Notes: generated by a model from the letters alone, not told the origin. A stretch of 64,000 nucleotides of DNA from Stachybotrys elegans (GCA_020746835.1 JAGPNK010000007.1:744001-808000); one strand, 5' to 3'. Counted from the first letter of the stretch, positions 25,881-37,620 are shown. Made by a program: numbers and translations.

Positions 25881-26400
25881 GGCGAGGAGGCAGAGGGCAG
25901 CGCCGAGGGCGAGCGGCCGTTTGTCGAGGGCGCTTCGGCGGCGGGCAGCGCGGGCTCGAACGGTTGCGAGGAGGGTTCGGCGATGGGAGGGAGATCCAGA
26001 CGGTGGGATCAGAAGGCGAAAGAGAAAAGAAATGAAAGTGAATACGGGATGGGCGGATAGGCAGGAAGAGGGAAAAGGGAAATCACCTACGACGGCTCAC
26101 GAAGAGCAGCCGCGGGACACTCATGGGCAGCAATTACGTAGGTCGATCTCAGTTGCCGAATGCGCAGGTACCAGGCCAATAGGATGGGATAGCGATTGAG
26201 GCTGTGGTATCATTCGCAGCTGGGGGTCCCTGGGTCCGAGCAGTTGTGTGTGGAGGGAGGCTGTGTTGGACGGGGGCGGGTTGGTTGTTTAAACAAGGTA
26301 AAGTTTGGCCGACCGTTCGTCGCAACGAGTCTAGTATGGAGTGTCTGCAGTAGTAGTAGCAAAGACCAAGGGCGGCGTCGTCAGACTGTGCAGAGCATCA

Positions 26401-26419
26401 GGGGGGGGGGGGGGGGGGG
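26401..26419 (+). repeat. Poly-G homopolymer, 19 bases
   Basis: Nineteen consecutive G residues upstream of the zinc-finger gene. Such runs are error-prone in sequencing, so the length is uncertain. Confidence 0.9.
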
Positions 26420-26781
26420 CGCTGAAGGGGGTATTTATTAAGGCACTATCGTCGCGATGGGATTTGCGGCGGGCGCGAGCGAGTACGACCAGATGTCAAA
26501 CCGGCAATGACGAACAGGGTAAAAATAGGTATGTACTTGATTCAACAAGAGGAAAGCGGATGGGGATTTTCTTCTTTTTCTTGTCCTGCTGAAGGCGGGG
26601 AGCAGGGAACTTGTTTGGCATATGGAGATGGGCGAGTTTCATGTCCAAGGTCAAAGGGTTCAAAGCAAACCACGCTGTACCTTTGCTGCCGACAAGGGCC
26701 GTGTTTCTTGGCATCTCGCGTTAAAGCTTCCAGCCTTCCGACTTGGCTTTATTCTGTCTACTAGCCTTCCCGCAGGCTGTG

Positions 26782-26802
26782 CACACACACACACACACAC
26801 AC
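26782..26802 (+). repeat. CA dinucleotide microsatellite
   Basis: About ten uninterrupted CA/AC units in non-coding DNA. Confidence 0.95.
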
Positions 26803-27548
26803 TGCTTGGCTGGAATTTGCCGGGACGCGGGGCGGAAGCGGATGCGGAAGAGACAAGCATGGGACACAACCGTCGCCATGCCCGCTCTGCTTGCTTCAGA
26901 ACAAGACAACTACATGTACGCCATGCCCGCCCCTTCCCGACAATCTGTGCCTGGGTGCCCGGGGACCATAGCGGCTAGTGCTGAATCAATCAGTAGGTCC
27001 GTAGGTGGGGGTTCGGGTCCTGTTGAAAACCATGTCCAAACTTCCCCATCTCACTTCACCTAATGCTTGCAGATCAAACATCAAAGACAGAGAGACATGT
27101 TCAGACATTTGATTTGGGGATGAACCCTCCATCCGATAGCATAGAAGCAGCTCCATGTTGTTATGTATGTACTGAGGCTCGTAGGGCTGTCAATCCACCC
27201 ACACCCCTGATCCTTATTCCTCCCGTTATGCGAGATGGCTGCGCCTCGATTGCATTTGGCATCGCCCGCCTCTGCGATTGTGGCTAGATGCATTCGTTTC
27301 ACAGCACCGCCCTGTATGACGCCATGTCACCTCTCCTGACTGGGGATATTTGAGTCAATTGCGCCCACGTTTCGAGGCGAGGTCACCTTCTCTTCGGCAT
27401 AGCGATACAAAGCCCGATAGTGTCTGACTTTCCGGTGCGTATTATATCTACAACTGCCGAGATAATTTCTACAGGCCAGGTTCCCCACCATCGGCTTTCA
27501 AGCCTCATCCTCAGCAGAAGCGGATCAAAAGCGCCTCTGATGAGTCGT

Positions 27549-29698
27549 CTACTTTCTCTTCTTAGCCTTCCCGCTGTCAGCACCAGTAGCCTTGCCCTCG
27601 ACCTTCTGTGCATCCTCGGCGGAAAGCGTCTTAGCCTCCTGCTCCTCCAGCAGCTTCTTCTTCTCCCCCTCATCCTCCTCAGCATCCTCGCCGCCCTGAC
27701 CAAACTCGTTTACGCGAGTGTAGTCGACGCGGTACTGCCAGCGCTGGTACAGGTAGATGAAGAAGATGATGTCGTCTCGGAACGTCGCCAGACGGTGAAG
27801 GAACGGCATCTTGATGGTGAAGGCGAAAAGGTCATCGATGAAGGTGTTGAGGAACTTGTACATCATGGCCTTGGAAGGCATGTGTGCCACGCTCTTAAGT
27901 CGGTAGTTGATGTACAGGGACGGCACCATCATGAGGAAGCCGTATGCGTACACCGACCCGACCAGTGTCGTGATGATGTACGAGTACCACGACTTGTGGC
28001 TGTCGTACATGAGCGAGTAGGCGCCATAGGCGATCAGCAGAGGAACGGCGGCCATGTACATGTATCGGAAGGCAACCTCGTCGTACTCCTTGGTCTTCTC
28101 CTCTGTCTCGGTGAGCTTGTGCTTGTCCTCAAACACGACCCAGTACGGCAGAAACGAGCCAGGCGCCGTCGGACGCATACGGACGTTGACAACGGTGGTG
28201 ATCTTCCAGAACTCGATGAGGATGCCCACAACCTGAGATCCCAGAATCATCCAGCTCGTGTTCTGAGAGTTGTCCATCAGGTACAGGAAGATGACCGTCT
28301 GCATAAACACGTTGGCCAGAATGGACCGCACAGAGATACCGACGTTGTCCTTCTTCTTTCTGTAGTGGGCAATGTCGGAGCCAAAGGCCAGAGTCTCCAG
28401 AATCATATGGGCAATGCTGACCACGACAGTGATGCCCAACAGGATGGGGTTGGTATCAAGAAGCACTTCCTTGATCATCTCAATTTCGGTTCCGTCACCC
28501 GCCCCAGGAACAGGGTTGCCGAATGCAGCTTGACGTGCTGTCTCCTTGGTGTTGGCCTCGACGGTTGCCATAGTCTGGAATTGCCAGGCGGCAACGTGGC
28601 CCAAGTCGATGTGCAGGGGCAGCTCCTTGACCGTCTCGTTGAGCACCATCATGTGGCTGGTCAACTGCCAGAAGGTGTTGACAAACAGGATTGGGTCTGA
28701 AAAGGGTTAGAGACAATCTTCAACGGTGATCAAGAGGGGCCAACTTACAGTACCAGGTGTTCTTGCCTGTGCCATCACGAGTACCGGTTGCCTCGAGGCG
28801 GACAAACTGCTTGACGACAGGGGTCATCATCTTCCAATCCTTGATGACACCGAAACCGGGAACAAAGGAGAGGGTGGCATTCGGATGGTAGTGGCTCATG
28901 ATGATGGGACCGGCAGGCTCTGCTTCCTCCGCTTCATCGGTTTCGGGGGTGCCCTCGAGCAGGTTCCTTGTCTTGGCGACCTTCTTCTTGGGCAGGTATT
29001 GCGTCAATGGCCAGGAGAAGTAGTACGCCTTGGCCGGGTCGAAGCCTGGCAGCCGAGGGTCCAGAGCACTTCCAGTGAGTCCGATGTAGAAGTGACCCCA
29101 CAGGGTGCCGTTCTGTTGCACCTCGGGGGGCACGGTAAAGGTGGTATCGATGGTGCGCTTGTCGGTGAAGTTGTTGAGCTGGAAATCCTCCTCCCGCAGG
29201 ACGAGGTATTCGGCAGGGACCTGGCTGATGGGGATGGGTTTGGGCGACGTCGAGAGCGTGATGGTAATATCGAGATGGCTGTCCTGAGGCCAGATGGGGG
29301 CGACCTTCTTCGGGACCGGGGAGTACGTGGCGCCCTCGTCGAGCTTCTTGGGACGGAACTCGAAAGGCGGAATGTTTTCGGTGTTTCCGGGGACAACGAC
29401 GACCTCACCGGTATCGGGATGGACAATCGAGACGCCCTTCTGGTCCTTTTGCGTCGCGTAGCTGATGCCCATGTTGACGGCCATGTAAAGGGCGAAGCCG
29501 GCGAGCATCTTGGGGATCGTAATGCCCTGCAACAAGCACGGAGGAGTCAGCCATGGTGCTGCGACAGAAGAACATGGCCCGCAACCGTGAAAAGAGAAGC
29601 GCATCGCCATCGGCGGGGACTGTACTTACACCACCAGCCCGCTCCTGCTGCGGCGGCTCGGGTTGGGCGCCCGGCGCCATGAGGGACGGTTGAGACAT
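27549..29698 (-). CDS. CLPTM1-family multi-pass membrane protein
   Basis: Three exons (29698-29630, 29526-28749 and 28696-27549) give 664 residues. A Pro/Gln-rich cytosolic start is followed by one membrane span (about 28-45, MLAGFALYMAVNMGI). Next is a lumenal beta-rich domain with LWGHFYIGLTG and SHYHPNATLSFVPGFG. The splice restores the family block YYPILFVNTFWQL. A cluster of spans from about residue 345 to 570 includes FRYMYMAAVPLLIAYGAYSL and FLNTFIDDLFAFTIKMP. The tail is Lys/Glu-rich. Animal CLPTM1 and CLPTM1L are ER proteins; CLPTM1L has been linked to GPI-precursor scrambling, so an ER lipid or assembly role is possible here. Confidence 0.92.
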
Positions 29699-31599
29699 GG
29701 GAATGGCAAGCCTGTGTCAAGGTAACGACCAATGCTACACCGGAGAGATGCAGGCGACGATGCGGATTGTCAAACGTCGGACGTGAAACTGCCTGACCTC
29801 GAAGACGTGTGGAGGTTGGAGAAGTCGAAAGGCGCCGTGTCCTCTGAGAGGGAAACGAGGGTCCCAATTCCAAGGTGGGCACAGGCATGGGTCTACTAAG
29901 GTTAGGTGGGTGGATAGGTAAGTAGGCTGGTAGGTCCAATACTCCAACAACGTGCCTTTGCTCAGAACATTAGAAGGGAAAAAAAGCCCGCCGCCTACCT
30001 ACTTATCCTTGTAACCCAAGCCATCCATTACCAGCTGCATAAACCACAGAGTTCTTGGGCCATGTAAGAGCAAGCCGGCGCTTATACCGGCAACTCTATA
30101 AAGCCAGTGTTTCTTTGCCAGTGATATTGTGCCAGCAAGAATGCTAGTAGAAGGTACGCGACGTTTATAGCGATATGGAACCATCTGCAATTGAAGAGTC
30201 GTCCCGAAAGCACAGAGAGGTCATGGGATAAATGACAGCATCCATGGGAGCAGCAAACAATACCAACCGCAAGTAAAACAACGACACGAGAAGAAGCCCG
30301 TCAGATGGCCATATTGGAGGACGCACAAGGCGTCTAAACATCGACATGGCGCCCTACGTGGCACCGGAGATGATGCGACAGCTCAACTAATCTTCCGGAA
30401 GCACATGCGATACAAGGCGCCTTATCCCTTGCCGTTGTTTGCCACGGAATGCACATGACGATATACTTGGTCAATTTCAACAGAGTAGGCGGCTCAAAAT
30501 ATCGCTCATCGCACCGCCAAGAAAGAGGCAATCTCCAGGCGGGCCGGTCTAGCTTTTGTTCGACGCCGATGGATGATGGATTAGTAGCTCTGCTCTAAGA
30601 ACCCGCAAGGCGTAGAGATAAGTAGCTATTCACAGCGAGAACCCCGCCATTCTCCAAAAAGGAATGACGAGGGGCAATTTCATTCGACAAGGCACCGTGA
30701 CTCTCTGGCGTTTCCTGCTTGTCTCGAGCATGTACCTATCCAATCTTATTCGGCGCAACACGAAAACAAGACGCATCCGTATTGCACGTCACGGCTATGT
30801 AAGACGAGAGTGCCGTTTAAACTTAATCGAGGCTCGTGGCCACAGCCCACAATCACCCGCCCTCGTCAACGGCACCATCTTTGCACTGTCTTCGCCAAAG
30901 CCGCTATTAATTGCTACTCCTAAGCTACATAGTAGTGGGCAATTCTTGCTAAGGCATTGGATGCCGAAGCCGCTGAAAGCCGAAGAGGAGCCAGTACACG
31001 GCGTGAGTCAACCCAACACAACGGCGCGACGATGAGGCTTGGTGACGGTCTATCGTGTCCGCTGTGCGCTGGGCCAGAGTCACCAGACACCCGCAGAGCC
31101 GCCCATGTCGCTCCCCGGCGAACCGAGAGTGACCGCCGTCCCACGGAAACCCTGCGAAGTCCAATTTTCGTGCTCCATCAACGAGTCCAGATTCGTTCTA
31201 TACCTGATGTGATGATGCGCTTGCGTGGATGGGGTCCGTGACTCCCTTCTCCCAACCGTCTATTCCTGGTGCGGCCCGCCATGTGTCTGCCATTGTATAT
31301 AAAGCTTCTCATTCCCCTCTGCATTCCTCTCCCTTCTAGCCTCTAGACTTTGGACTCGCCTGCTTCCAGCCTTTGACCCTCGGAGCTTCTCTCTCTCTTC
31401 CCTCCTTTCATCATCTTTCGACACCAGTCCGTGCCATATCCTCGACCACCGCGTTGGCGTCTACTTATAATAACCCACCTACTACCAGTCCAGTTGACGT
31501 AACAGCTCGGCCACCGACCTCCTTCTACTCGATTGCCTCCAGAATCACCTTTGCTCTCGACATACAGTCCCTCCTCGCCGCGTCCTCTGCACCATCGCC
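29699..31599. other. Divergent intergenic region, CLPTM1 and LOG genes, 1.9 kb
   Basis: The long spacer between two diverging genes. The LOG side has a TATA-like box and about 290 nt of pyrimidine-rich leader. The middle (30.0-31.2 kb) has no frame of coding character and no tRNA signature. Confidence 0.5.
31295..31304 (+). promoter_or_regulatory. TATA-like box of the LOG gene
   Basis: The sequence gtatataaag lies about 296 nt upstream of the start codon and is followed by CT-rich sequence. This implies a leader of roughly 260 nt. Confidence 0.5.
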
Positions 31600-32422
31600 A
31601 TGACTCAAGACGCAGTAGCCAAGAATGGGAGCGCCGACAATGGCGTCCCCCGAACCAAGATTTGCGTCTACTGCGGTGCCAGCGGTGGTAACAGCCCGAA
31701 GCACATGGAAGCTGCCCGACAGCTGGGTCGTGCAATGGCAGCCAATAACATCGACCTGGGTACGTCGCCGATCTCGGGCTGTGAGAGACGATGCCTGCCC
31801 CCCGGGCGGCCACCTCACATTTGCAACCCCTCCCCCTCTCCCGAAAGTGAGACCCGAAGAGCTGACAGATACCAATGCAGTCTACGGCGGCGGCACCGTG
31901 GGCTTGATGGGCGAAGTCGCCAAGACCATCGTGTCCATCAATGGCCCCAAGTCCGTCCACGGCATCATCCCCCAGGCCCTGGTCAAGTACGAGCGCGACG
32001 GCACCTACCAGACGGTCAACAGCGACAACCAGGTGGTGCCCGATGAGAGCGTCTACGGCCGGACCACCGTCGTCAATGACATGCACACGCGCAAGAAGCT
32101 CATGGCGGAGGAGGTGTTTGCCGGAGGACCCGGCAGCGGCTTCATCGGCCTGAGCGGCGGCTACGGCACCATGGAGGAGATCTTCGAGACCACCACCTGG
32201 AACCAGCTCGGCATCCACAGCAAGGGCATCTGCCTGCTCAACATTGATGGCTACTGGGACGGCATCATCCAGTGGATGGACAAGGCCGTCGACGAGTCCT
32301 TCATCAAGCCGGGCAACAAGGACATCCTCGTCAGCGCCACCACGCCCGAGGGCGCTATCCAGGCCCTCCGCGATTACCGCGTATCCGAGGCCATCTACAA
32401 GCTGCAGTGGGAGAACCACTAG
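31600..32422 (+). CDS. LOG family cytokinin-type phosphoribohydrolase
   Basis: Two exons (31600-31759 and 31881-32422) give 233 residues. The 121-nt intron starts GTACGT and ends ATGCAG. The fold is Rossmann-like: ICVYCGASGGNSP at the start, VYGGGTVGLMGEVA across the splice, VVNDMHTRKKLM with the conserved arginine, and LSGGYGTMEEIFE, the LOG active-site motif. The first position, usually Pro in plant LOGs, is Ser here. LOG enzymes release free bases from nucleoside 5'-monophosphates, notably cytokinin ribotides; older annotations call them lysine decarboxylases. No isopentenyltransferase is next to it. It could instead act in general nucleotide salvage. Confidence 0.88.
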
Positions 32423-32787
32423 ACGCACGCCTCGACGAGAGTCGGCGAGGGGTTTGGATTATTTTCCCATCTGGGTACTATCTCTGCATCAGGCCGCGGC
32501 GTTGGGGGACACCTCATCTAGAGTTGTGCTTTTGTATATAGGTAGACGTCGTTTTGCGGAACGGAGCTGGGGAGCTGGGTAGGGGGGGCGTTGGGTTGCA
32601 TCCAGCACCGCCCAACCAAGTCCGAACAATGGATGATAGAGATACTCTCAACTCTTTCCTTGCACTGCAGCCCCTCTTGATATTTCGTGAGTTCCATTAG
32701 ACCTGCAACGTGACGGCCCGTAATTGTACATGATCTAGCTAGCCCCGACGCCAGAACGTGCTCATTCATTTTCCTTCATTGTCTCGT
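32423..32787. other. Convergent spacer, LOG and PRE5 genes
   Basis: Tail-to-tail 3' regions with no coding frame of note. Confidence 0.5.
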
Positions 32788-33710
32788 CTAGCTGTCTACC
32801 TCCATGCCCTCGCCCTCCTCTGCGCCGCCTTGACTGTCTGCGACGCTGTCGATCCACTGCTTGACGTCGAAGCCGTCATATAGCTTGAACGGCTCAACAG
32901 TCTTCTTGGTCTCCCCCGTCAGGCCCACCACGCCTACGGATGTGTTCTCGACCGTCAGCTCCTTGTCCTGGACCAGACTCTCCTTGAGGGCCTTGAGGCC
33001 GTGCTGCACCAGCTCCTCCCTCGAGCAGTCTGCAAACGAGTCGACGTGCCGCTCCAGGTACGTCCTTGCCATCTGGCTGCGTGCGCCGATGGCAAAGGCA
33101 ATCATCTCCTCCGTCATGCCCGAGGGCTGGAACTCGAACAGGTGGGGGCCGCGCTCGTCGACGCCCGCCACGAGGAGGCCGACTCCATATGGTCGCTTGC
33201 CGTACATCTGCGTGTTGACCTGGGCCTTCTCGCCAATCATGTCCACGAGCGAACGGAGGGGGATGGCGCGGCCGTAGGTGAGGCGGTGGCCCAGGCACTG
33301 CTGCTTCATGAAGTTGGAGAGGACGCGAGCGTCCGAGGTGAGGCCGGCAATGGCGATGCCGGCGTGTTCGTCAATGGAAAAGAGCTTCTTCTGGTACGAC
33401 GACAGCTCCTCGGCGTTTCGCTAGGCGGGAGCGAGATGCGTCAGTGGGAGGTGGACGACGACGACGACGAGGCTGGCGAGGACTGATGCTTACCTTGATG
33501 GCGCAGAGGACTGCATGTGTTTTGCTGGCGATGCCGACGACGACGGAACCTTGCTTCACAGCTTCGGCGGCATATTCAATCTGGAATATGCGGCCTTGCG
33601 GCGAGCTGGGTGGTGGGTGTTAGCTACGAGGGGACCCAAGGCCACATATGGGGTAGGTGGATGGCAGCGTACAATGTGACGGAATCGTTATCGTAGTTGT
33701 TTCTGAACAT
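32788..33710 (-). CDS. PRE5: 20S proteasome subunit alpha type (PSMA1 / yeast Pre5)
   Basis: Three exons (33710-33673, 33605-33494 and 33420-32788) give 260 residues. The start [13 protein letters not shown] followed by [20 protein letters not shown] is the alpha-subunit N-terminal signature, and MFRNNYD is specific to the PSMA1/Pre5 branch. Alpha subunits form the outer gated rings of the 20S core and are not proteolytic. The acidic tail [11 protein letters not shown] is usual for this subunit. The 38-nt first exon is absent from the long open frame and was placed from its donor GTACGC and the conserved start. Confidence 0.95.
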
Positions 33711-34840
33711 GGTGAATTATCGGGAGGTCGGCGCTCGAGGTGGGAGACTATGTTGGAGAGTCGGGTGGTGGTGTGATGCCGGCGATGGGGAGCTCGCCAG
33801 TGTGGTGGATGATGATGTTCGTTGCTTGCCCGTCGGTTTCACGGCCAGGCAGCTCAAGCTTCGTCGCCCGCTCCAGCCAGCCAGCACCACCCTCCTGCAA
33901 GGTGGGCTGCTTTTGCCGTGGATTCTCCGCCCCACCGCCTGCCCGATCCGTCCCCCAAGCTTCATCCCACCTCACGCAGCCAATCTTGGCTGGAGCGAGA
34001 GCTGAGAAGGAGAATGGTTTGAATTACAGCCGCAAGCCTGTGCAGACACGAGGCCAAGGAGCACTGTGGAGGAGTATTTGCTGAGCGAAAACACGAATTT
34101 CTGGCAATTTACAACCCCAATGGCAATCGCGAAGCATCCACCGCCTTATCTTGACCAGTGTTGCTTGACGCATGGTTCCGAGCCTTTGGCCAATTTCTTC
34201 GGTGGTAATTCGATGGCCACCCTTTGTGGCTAATAGTGTAAATTTAGCAGGGTCATAGAGGCCATTATCTATCAATTATAGGCATCAGAAAGGGTTATTG
34301 TCAGGGCCGCCAGCAAAGCTCATCATCAAAAGCTGCTGCCCAGCCACATGATAGTGGGCTAGGGGTGGCCTAAGGCCATTTCTTCACAAGGCACACCGAA
34401 CTTTCTGCATCAACCATCCAGCAGATGCACGTTCTGGATTCACGAGAGACGGCATTGCCCCTGTTGACCATTGGCACAAATGATACATTCCTTCTTGCAT
34501 CAGTATGCTGCAGCGCGCATCTGTGAAAATCAGTAATAGGGTGAGATATAAAGGCCCTTGCAGTGTAGAGGATGGGAGGATTGAAAAATACACCAGCGAA
34601 CGCATCAAGAAGTGGTGCATCATCGATGGTTCGTCGATGAATTTCAACGTGATAGGCCCCAAGGTGGTGGATGCCAGCAATCTTGTAGGCACCGTGCACC
34701 CGGAAATTTCTGTCCCGGGGGTCCGTCACTGGCCACCACCTCCCCGGGGAAAGGAAGCCGCCAGACTTCTCCCCATTCATTCACACCGTTGCCTCTGTAC
34801 TTGATGAGCGACGACTCATTTGTATAGCATCATCGTGTCG
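33711..34840. other. Divergent intergenic region, PRE5 and MSS1 genes
   Basis: Head-to-head promoters. The part at 34.0-34.8 kb is AT-richer than the coding regions. It holds a minus-strand open frame (34024-34275) without recognisable domains, possibly a decayed sequence. A short uORF before MSS1 is listed separately. Confidence 0.45.
34804..34827 (+). promoter_or_regulatory. Seven-codon upstream ORF before MSS1
   Basis: ATG AGC GAC GAC TCA TTT GTA TAG ends 13 nt before the MSS1 start codon at 34841. If it lies in the transcript it could lower initiation at the main start; the transcription start is not known. Confidence 0.4.
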
Positions 34841-36719
34841 ATGCTGCGGCGTAGTCTTCACCTTGGGAGACGCTGCGCTGCCAGAAATGGCTTTTCCCGG
34901 GTTTGCCGACCGGCAGCTCTTCGCCAATTGAGCTTGCCAGCAACAACATCACCTGTCTTCTCCTCGAGGTGGATTACTCAGGCTTCGTCGCGGTTGCGTG
35001 AAGGAGAGCATGCATCGAGTCAAGCCGCAGCCTTCTCTGCATCCGGGGATACCATATATGCTCTGTCCACGGCTCAGGGACAGGCAGGCATTGCCGTCAT
35101 CAGAATCTCCGGGCCTGCCTGCATAGATGTAAGTTGACACGTCCAAAAGAAAGAAAAAAAAGCATGGCGCAGTAGCTGAATCTTTGCAGGTATACAAGGC
35201 TCTGTGCCCGTCCAAATCAATCCCCAAGCCTCGCTACGCTGCAGTGCGCTCGCTGTACGACCCGGATGGGGACGTGGGGTCCAACGTATTGGACCACGAA
35301 GCGTTGGTTCTGTACTTCCCTGCGCCTCGGACTGTCACGGGCGAAGATGTGCTCGAGCTGCACATTCACGGCGGCTCTGCTACCGTCAAGGCAACACTCG
35401 CCGCCGTCCCACGGTGCGTGGCGAAGCACCTCGTCCGCTATGCTGACCCCGGGGAGTTTACCAAACGTGCATTCATCAACAACCGGCTCGACCTGGGCCA
35501 AATTGAGGCACTGAGTGATGTGCTGGCCGCAGAAACTGAGCAGCAGCGTCGTGCGGCAATAAGGGGGAGTTCCGGGGTGCTGGGACGGACTTATGATGAG
35601 TGGCGTCAGCAGCTGTTGTTGGCACGGGGCGAAATTGAAGCGCTGATTGACTTTTCAGAAGACCAGCATTTCGATGAGTCACAGTCGGAGCTCCTGCAGA
35701 ATGTGACTGTCATGGTCGGGGAGATGCTGCATAGCATCCGCATGCATGAGCAAGGCAGCCAGAGGAGCGAGCTCCTTCGCAACGGCATTCGGCTGGCTCT
35801 CCTTGGACCGCCCAACGTGGGCAAGAGCTCCCTCATGAACCTCATTGTCGGGCGGGAGGCGTCGATTGTGTCGGGCGAGGCCGGTACGACGAGAGACATT
35901 GTCGAAGCAAGCCTCGACATCCGAGGCTATCTCTGCTCGTTTGCGGACACGGCCGGCTTCCGGTCCCGAGCATCTGGTGAGGAGGGCCCAATCGGCGCAG
36001 TCGAGCAGGAAGGCATACGCCGGGCGCGACAAAAGGCCCTCGAGTCTAACGTTGTCATGGTGCTCGCATCGGTGGAAGCCGTGGGTGGCCGCCCGCATAT
36101 ACAATACGACAAAGAAACGCTCGACATTGCATCCCAGGCAGAAGCCTGCATGGTGGTCATCAATAAGCGTGATGCTGCGGACCGCCAAACATTCTCGAGG
36201 CTTCTGGACGAGTTCCGCCAAACCATCACCAAGCAGCACCCCAAACTTGCCGGTGTCGAGGTCCTTCCGATATCATGTAAGCGAGCACAGACCATGTCCC
36301 GAGTCGGTGACAATGACGACCCGGGTGGCATCCAAAAACTTGTCAGCAGTGTGGCTGAGACCTTCGCGACGCTTACGGACCTCCCGGCAAACTTGCAGGA
36401 CCTGCTGGGAGTCACGGAACGCCAGCGCCAGCTATTGGTCGAGTGCAAGGAGCACCTGGCCGACTTCATGGCGGAGGCTCAGCCTGGGGGCCACGAGGCT
36501 CAGGCTCAAGCCCAGGCTCGGGATGCTGACCCGCTGCTTGCCGCAGAACACCTGCGCTATGCTGCCGACTGCCTGGCTCGCATCACTGGCAAGGGCGAAG
36601 GCGGCGACGTGGAAGACGTGCTGGGCGTCGTCTTTGAGAAGTGAGTCTCCATGCTACTGTTTGACTGCTTTTGCGCTGATTGCTAACATGTGAGCGGCAG
36701 GTTTTGTGTAGGAAAGTAG
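34841..36719 (+). CDS. MSS1: Mitochondrial tRNA modification GTPase Mss1 (MnmE family)
   Basis: Three exons (34841-35128, 35190-36640 and 36701-36719) give 585 residues. The Arg-rich start (MLRRSLHLGRRCAARNG) looks like a mitochondrial targeting peptide. The N-terminal formyl-THF-binding domain begins at DTIYALSTAQGQAGIAVIRISG and includes DPGEFTKRAFINNRLDL. The GTPase domain has GPPNVGKSS, GTTRD, DTAG and NKRD. The last exon is only 19 nt and encodes the end of the C-terminal FCVGK motif, whose cysteine is catalytic in MnmE. With Mto1, Mss1 modifies wobble U34 of mitochondrial tRNAs. The residues GGHEAQAQAQARDADP form a lineage-specific insert. Confidence 0.94.
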
Positions 36720-37286
36720 GAAAGTAGGATTCTGAGCGATTCTGTATATTATGTCTAAAGCCGTCTAATGTCTATATCTCGTCAAATCATGAACTCCAGA
36801 GATGCATGTCTAAACGAGCGGAAGTGTGTTGTGAGTAAGAAAACAAGACAAAACAAGAGACAAAGGAGATGAAAAGGAAAAGAAGAAGGGGGTTTGAATG
36901 AGGTGAGTAAGGAGTGATCCATCGCGCACCGATCCTGAGATGTAAAATACATGAAGAATGGAAGAAAGACTTGCGTCTCAATGTCTAACCGTCTATATCC
37001 CGGGTTGGCCTTCTTTTCCCTGGAATAGCCCGTACTGTGGTGCCAGCTATATCCGCCTTTTGTCCCGACTCCATACAATGCGAGTGTTGTTTCCCAACCG
37101 TCTATGAGGCGATGCAAAAAAAAAGCTGGACACGTCCCGATCCCGCGGAGGACCGAACTGGACGCGAATAAGAAAATGTAATGCAGGTTTCAAATCAAAC
37201 TCCGCCCAATGCCATGATTCGTAGTCATCAACTTCGTGGTGATGGTGATGGTGATGATGGTAACGATGGTCGCAGGGGGGGCGGGT
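36720..37286. other. Convergent spacer, MSS1 and repeat-protein gene
   Basis: 3' regions of both genes. GTGATGGTGATGG trinucleotide-like repeats lie at about 37236-37266, just below the repeat-protein stop. No gene is seen. Confidence 0.5.
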
Positions 37287-37493
37287 TTAGTTGTAACCGG
37301 AGCGGCCCTTGTTCTTGGAGCCGGACTCGTCATCCGACTTGTTATAGCCGGAGCGGCCCTTGTTGCCCTTGTCTTCGTCGTCCTTGTTGTAGCCGGAGCG
37401 GCCCTTGTTGCCCTTATCCTCGTCGTCCTTGTTGTAGCCAGATCGGCCAAAGTCGAGGGAGGTGGGAGCGTAGTCAAGAGTGAAGGCAGCCAT
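37287..37493 (-). CDS. Small tandem-repeat hydrophilic protein (68 aa), unknown
   Basis: A single exon encodes 68 residues. After a 15-residue head (MAAFTLDYAPTSLDF) come two perfect 15-residue units, GRSGYNKDDEDKGNK, a divergent 17-residue unit (GRSGYNKSDDESGSKNK) and a last partial GRSGYN. The protein is charged, Gly/Asn/Asp/Lys-rich, has no signal peptide or membrane span, and is probably disordered. Evidence that it is a gene: a clean ATG with an A/C-rich leader rich in CAAC and CCATCC, TATA-like boxes on the same strand, and repeats kept in frame. The composition recalls hydrophilin or stress/conidiation-type small fungal proteins, but I recognise no family. Confidence 0.7.
   Translation of the reverse strand: MAAFTLDYAPTSLDFGRSGYNKDDEDKGNKGRSGYNKDDEDKGNKGRSGYNKSDDESGSKNKGRSGYN
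37290..37448 (-). repeat. 45-bp coding minisatellite
   Basis: Units at 37448-37404 and 37403-37359 encode identical peptides. The unit at 37358-37308 has 51 bp, and 37307-37290 is a partial fourth unit. Unit lengths are multiples of three, so copy-number change would keep the frame. Confidence 0.85.
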
Positions 37494-37620
37494 TGCGTCT
37501 AGTTGTTGTGGATTGAGTTTGAGGATGTAGAAGATATGGTGGTGTTGGGAGTGAGGGCTTGCGGGTAGAGTGTGGATGGTATGATGGGATTGTTGAGCAG
37601 AGAAAAGAAGGGGGAAGCTT

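Larger units (their letters stand above)
25881..27548. other. Intergenic, 1.7 kb, with simple repeats
   Basis: This lies upstream of the zinc-finger gene and downstream of the CLPTM1 gene. It contains a 19-base G run and a CA microsatellite, listed separately. No frame looks coding. Confidence 0.5.

Noticed and set aside
27420..28700. 426-codon plus-strand open frame
   Set aside because: It is antisense to the CLPTM1-family gene and mirrors its codon bias. The sense protein matches a known family.
31343..32428. 361-codon minus-strand open frame
   Set aside because: Antisense to the LOG gene and runs through its promoter; Leu/Val/Gly-rich shadow with no domain.
34024..34275. Minus-strand 83-codon frame between PRE5 and MSS1
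   Set aside because: No motif, no promoter signal, and composition unlike nearby genes. It may be a decayed fragment, but evidence is too weak to call.
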